From assembly GCF_021343995.1 (NCBI RefSeq), contig NZ_JAJTTE010000017.1, positions 1 through 64,000 of the forward strand: 64,000 nt of DNA. The letters run 5' to 3'. This DNA is from Pseudonocardia terrae (lineage in GTDB: Bacteria > Actinomycetota > Actinomycetes > Mycobacteriales > Pseudonocardiaceae). The notes under the pieces were generated by a model that saw nothing but the letters and a program-made list of their open reading frames with translations, did not search any database and was not told the DNA's origin. Shown one piece after another: positions 63,462 to 64,000 of the stretch. The position numbers and the translations under genes are program-made. Positions within the stretch are counted from its first letter, which is position 1. Each line of letters begins with the position of its first letter.

Positions 63462-63475
63462 GTGACTCCTGTCAC
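63462..63475. promoter_or_regulatory. inverted repeat in the ligase/AraC divergent region
   Basis: GTGAC-tcct-GTCAC, a 5+4+5 dyad, 23 bases upstream of the ligase start and 50 bases upstream of the AraC-type start. Candidate operator. Confidence 0.45.
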
Positions 63476-63524
63476 TTCCGCTGGGTCGCGCAATTCTGTC
63501 GGGGGGTCGCGGCATGCTGTGCGC

Positions 63525-64000
63525 GTGCAGTCGACCACCAGCGAGTACGGCATCCTGGGCGTGCGGGACGTCGACTTCCGGCTCGACCGGTACCCGCCGT
63601 CGCCGGACCTCGCCGAGCTGGTCGAGCGGCACTGGGTGGTCACGTGGGGGCTGCCGCCGGGGCGGCGGGCGTCGGTCACGCTGCTGCCGCAGCCGTGCGT
63701 CAACGTGGTGCTCGACCGCGGGATGCTCGCGGTCGCCGGGGTGGGCCGGGAGCGGTTCACCTACGCCTACACCGACGAGGGCCGGGTCTTCGGCACGAAG
63801 TTCCGTCCGGGTGCGTTCCTGCCCTTCCTCGGGCGCCCGGTCTCCACGATCACGGACGTCACGCTGCCCGCTGCCCGGCTGTGGGGTCCGCCGGCCGACG
63901 AGCTGGCCGCGCGCATGACGGGGCCCGTGCCCGAGCTGATCGCGCAGATGGAGGGGTTCCTGCGCTCGCGGTGGCCGGAGCCGGATCCGCAGGTCGAGCT
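63525..64000 (+). CDS. AraC-type regulator with DUF6597-like N-terminal domain, partial at right edge
   Basis: Start GTG 63525; 158 codons are visible and the reading frame runs off the window. The N-terminal sequence (YGILGVRDVDFRLDRYPPSP, LVERHWVVTWGLPPGRRA, LPQPCVNVVLDRG, VFGTKFRPGAFLPFLG) matches the DUF6597 sensor domain that precedes an AraC helix-turn-helix. The DNA-binding part is not in view, so the AraC call rests on that association. Confidence 0.7.
   Translation, partial: MQSTTSEYGILGVRDVDFRLDRYPPSPDLAELVERHWVVTWGLPPGRRASVTLLPQPCVNVVLDRGMLAVAGVGRERFTYAYTDEGRVFGTKFRPGAFLPFLGRPVSTITDVTLPAARLWGPPADELAARMTGPVPELIAQMEGFLRSRWPEPDPQVE

Noticed and set aside
1..64000. tRNA, rRNA or riboswitch genes
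   Set aside because: I looked for clover-leaf arms, T-loop GGTTCGAATC-like sequence and common riboswitch cores in the gaps and found none convincing; a covariance search (tRNAscan, Infernal) would settle it.

Overview
The window is a very GC-rich stretch with dense genes, many GTG starts and many 4-base GTGA/ATGA stop-start overlaps. Together with mycobacterial-type menaquinone genes, a complete nuoA-N operon, KorAB, an ANTAR regulator and an ArfA/ArfC-like pair, this points to a high-GC actinobacterium. Pseudonocardiaceae is my best guess (inference). I see no rRNA, tRNA, CRISPR array, insertion sequence or prophage gene.

Layout. 1-1603: start of a secreted double-psi-barrel/SH3 protein that runs off the left edge. 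1738-4250: menE, menB and a small ANTAR regulator. 4477-10924: a GntR regulator and an operon of lactonase, hydroxyacid-oxoacid transhydrogenase, His-rich FmdB-like zinc ribbon and FAD/Fe-S oxidase; read together these form a gamma-butyrolactone/4-hydroxybutyrate module with built-in 2-oxoglutarate recycling. 11054-13761: an orphan HATPase protein, a truncated DUF998 gene, an aldo/keto reductase and a cysteine-less HesB-like protein. 13929-16074: an ArsR-SRPBCC-YciI-SDR operon headed by a 17-codon VOC-like remnant. 16146-20340: ABC-F, PIG-L deacetylase, menD. 20541-23285: a membrane protein with 30-bp coding repeats, then about 1.3 kb of gene-free DNA holding a tandem array of ~93-bp units built on paired GTGATC motifs. 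23286-29818: menF, DUF3592, inositol-phosphatase-like, two GT4 glycosyltransferases, a class A beta-lactamase lipoprotein and an unknown protein. 30096-49893: menG, two tandem Rex-type operators, menJ, nuoA-N and a polyprenyl diphosphate synthase. 49979-52184: RarD-like transporter and OmpA/ArfC-like pair. 52236-56102: a catabolic operon (FAH-family, alpha/beta hydrolase, amidohydrolase) opposite a FadR-type regulator. 56263-59370: korA and korB separated by two identical 13-codon mini-ORFs. 59515-64000: enoyl-CoA hydratase, thioesterase, HtpX, acyl-CoA ligase and a partial AraC-type regulator.

How the genes fit together: most of the menaquinone pathway (menF, D, E, B, G, J and a prenyl chain synthase) is interleaved with complex I, which reduces menaquinone. 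The Rex-type operators suggest NADH/NAD+-responsive control. KorAB supplies reduced ferredoxin from 2-oxoglutarate. menC, menA and a clear menH are not in the window. Three intergenic sites carry the same 22-bp tandem repeat in both orientations.
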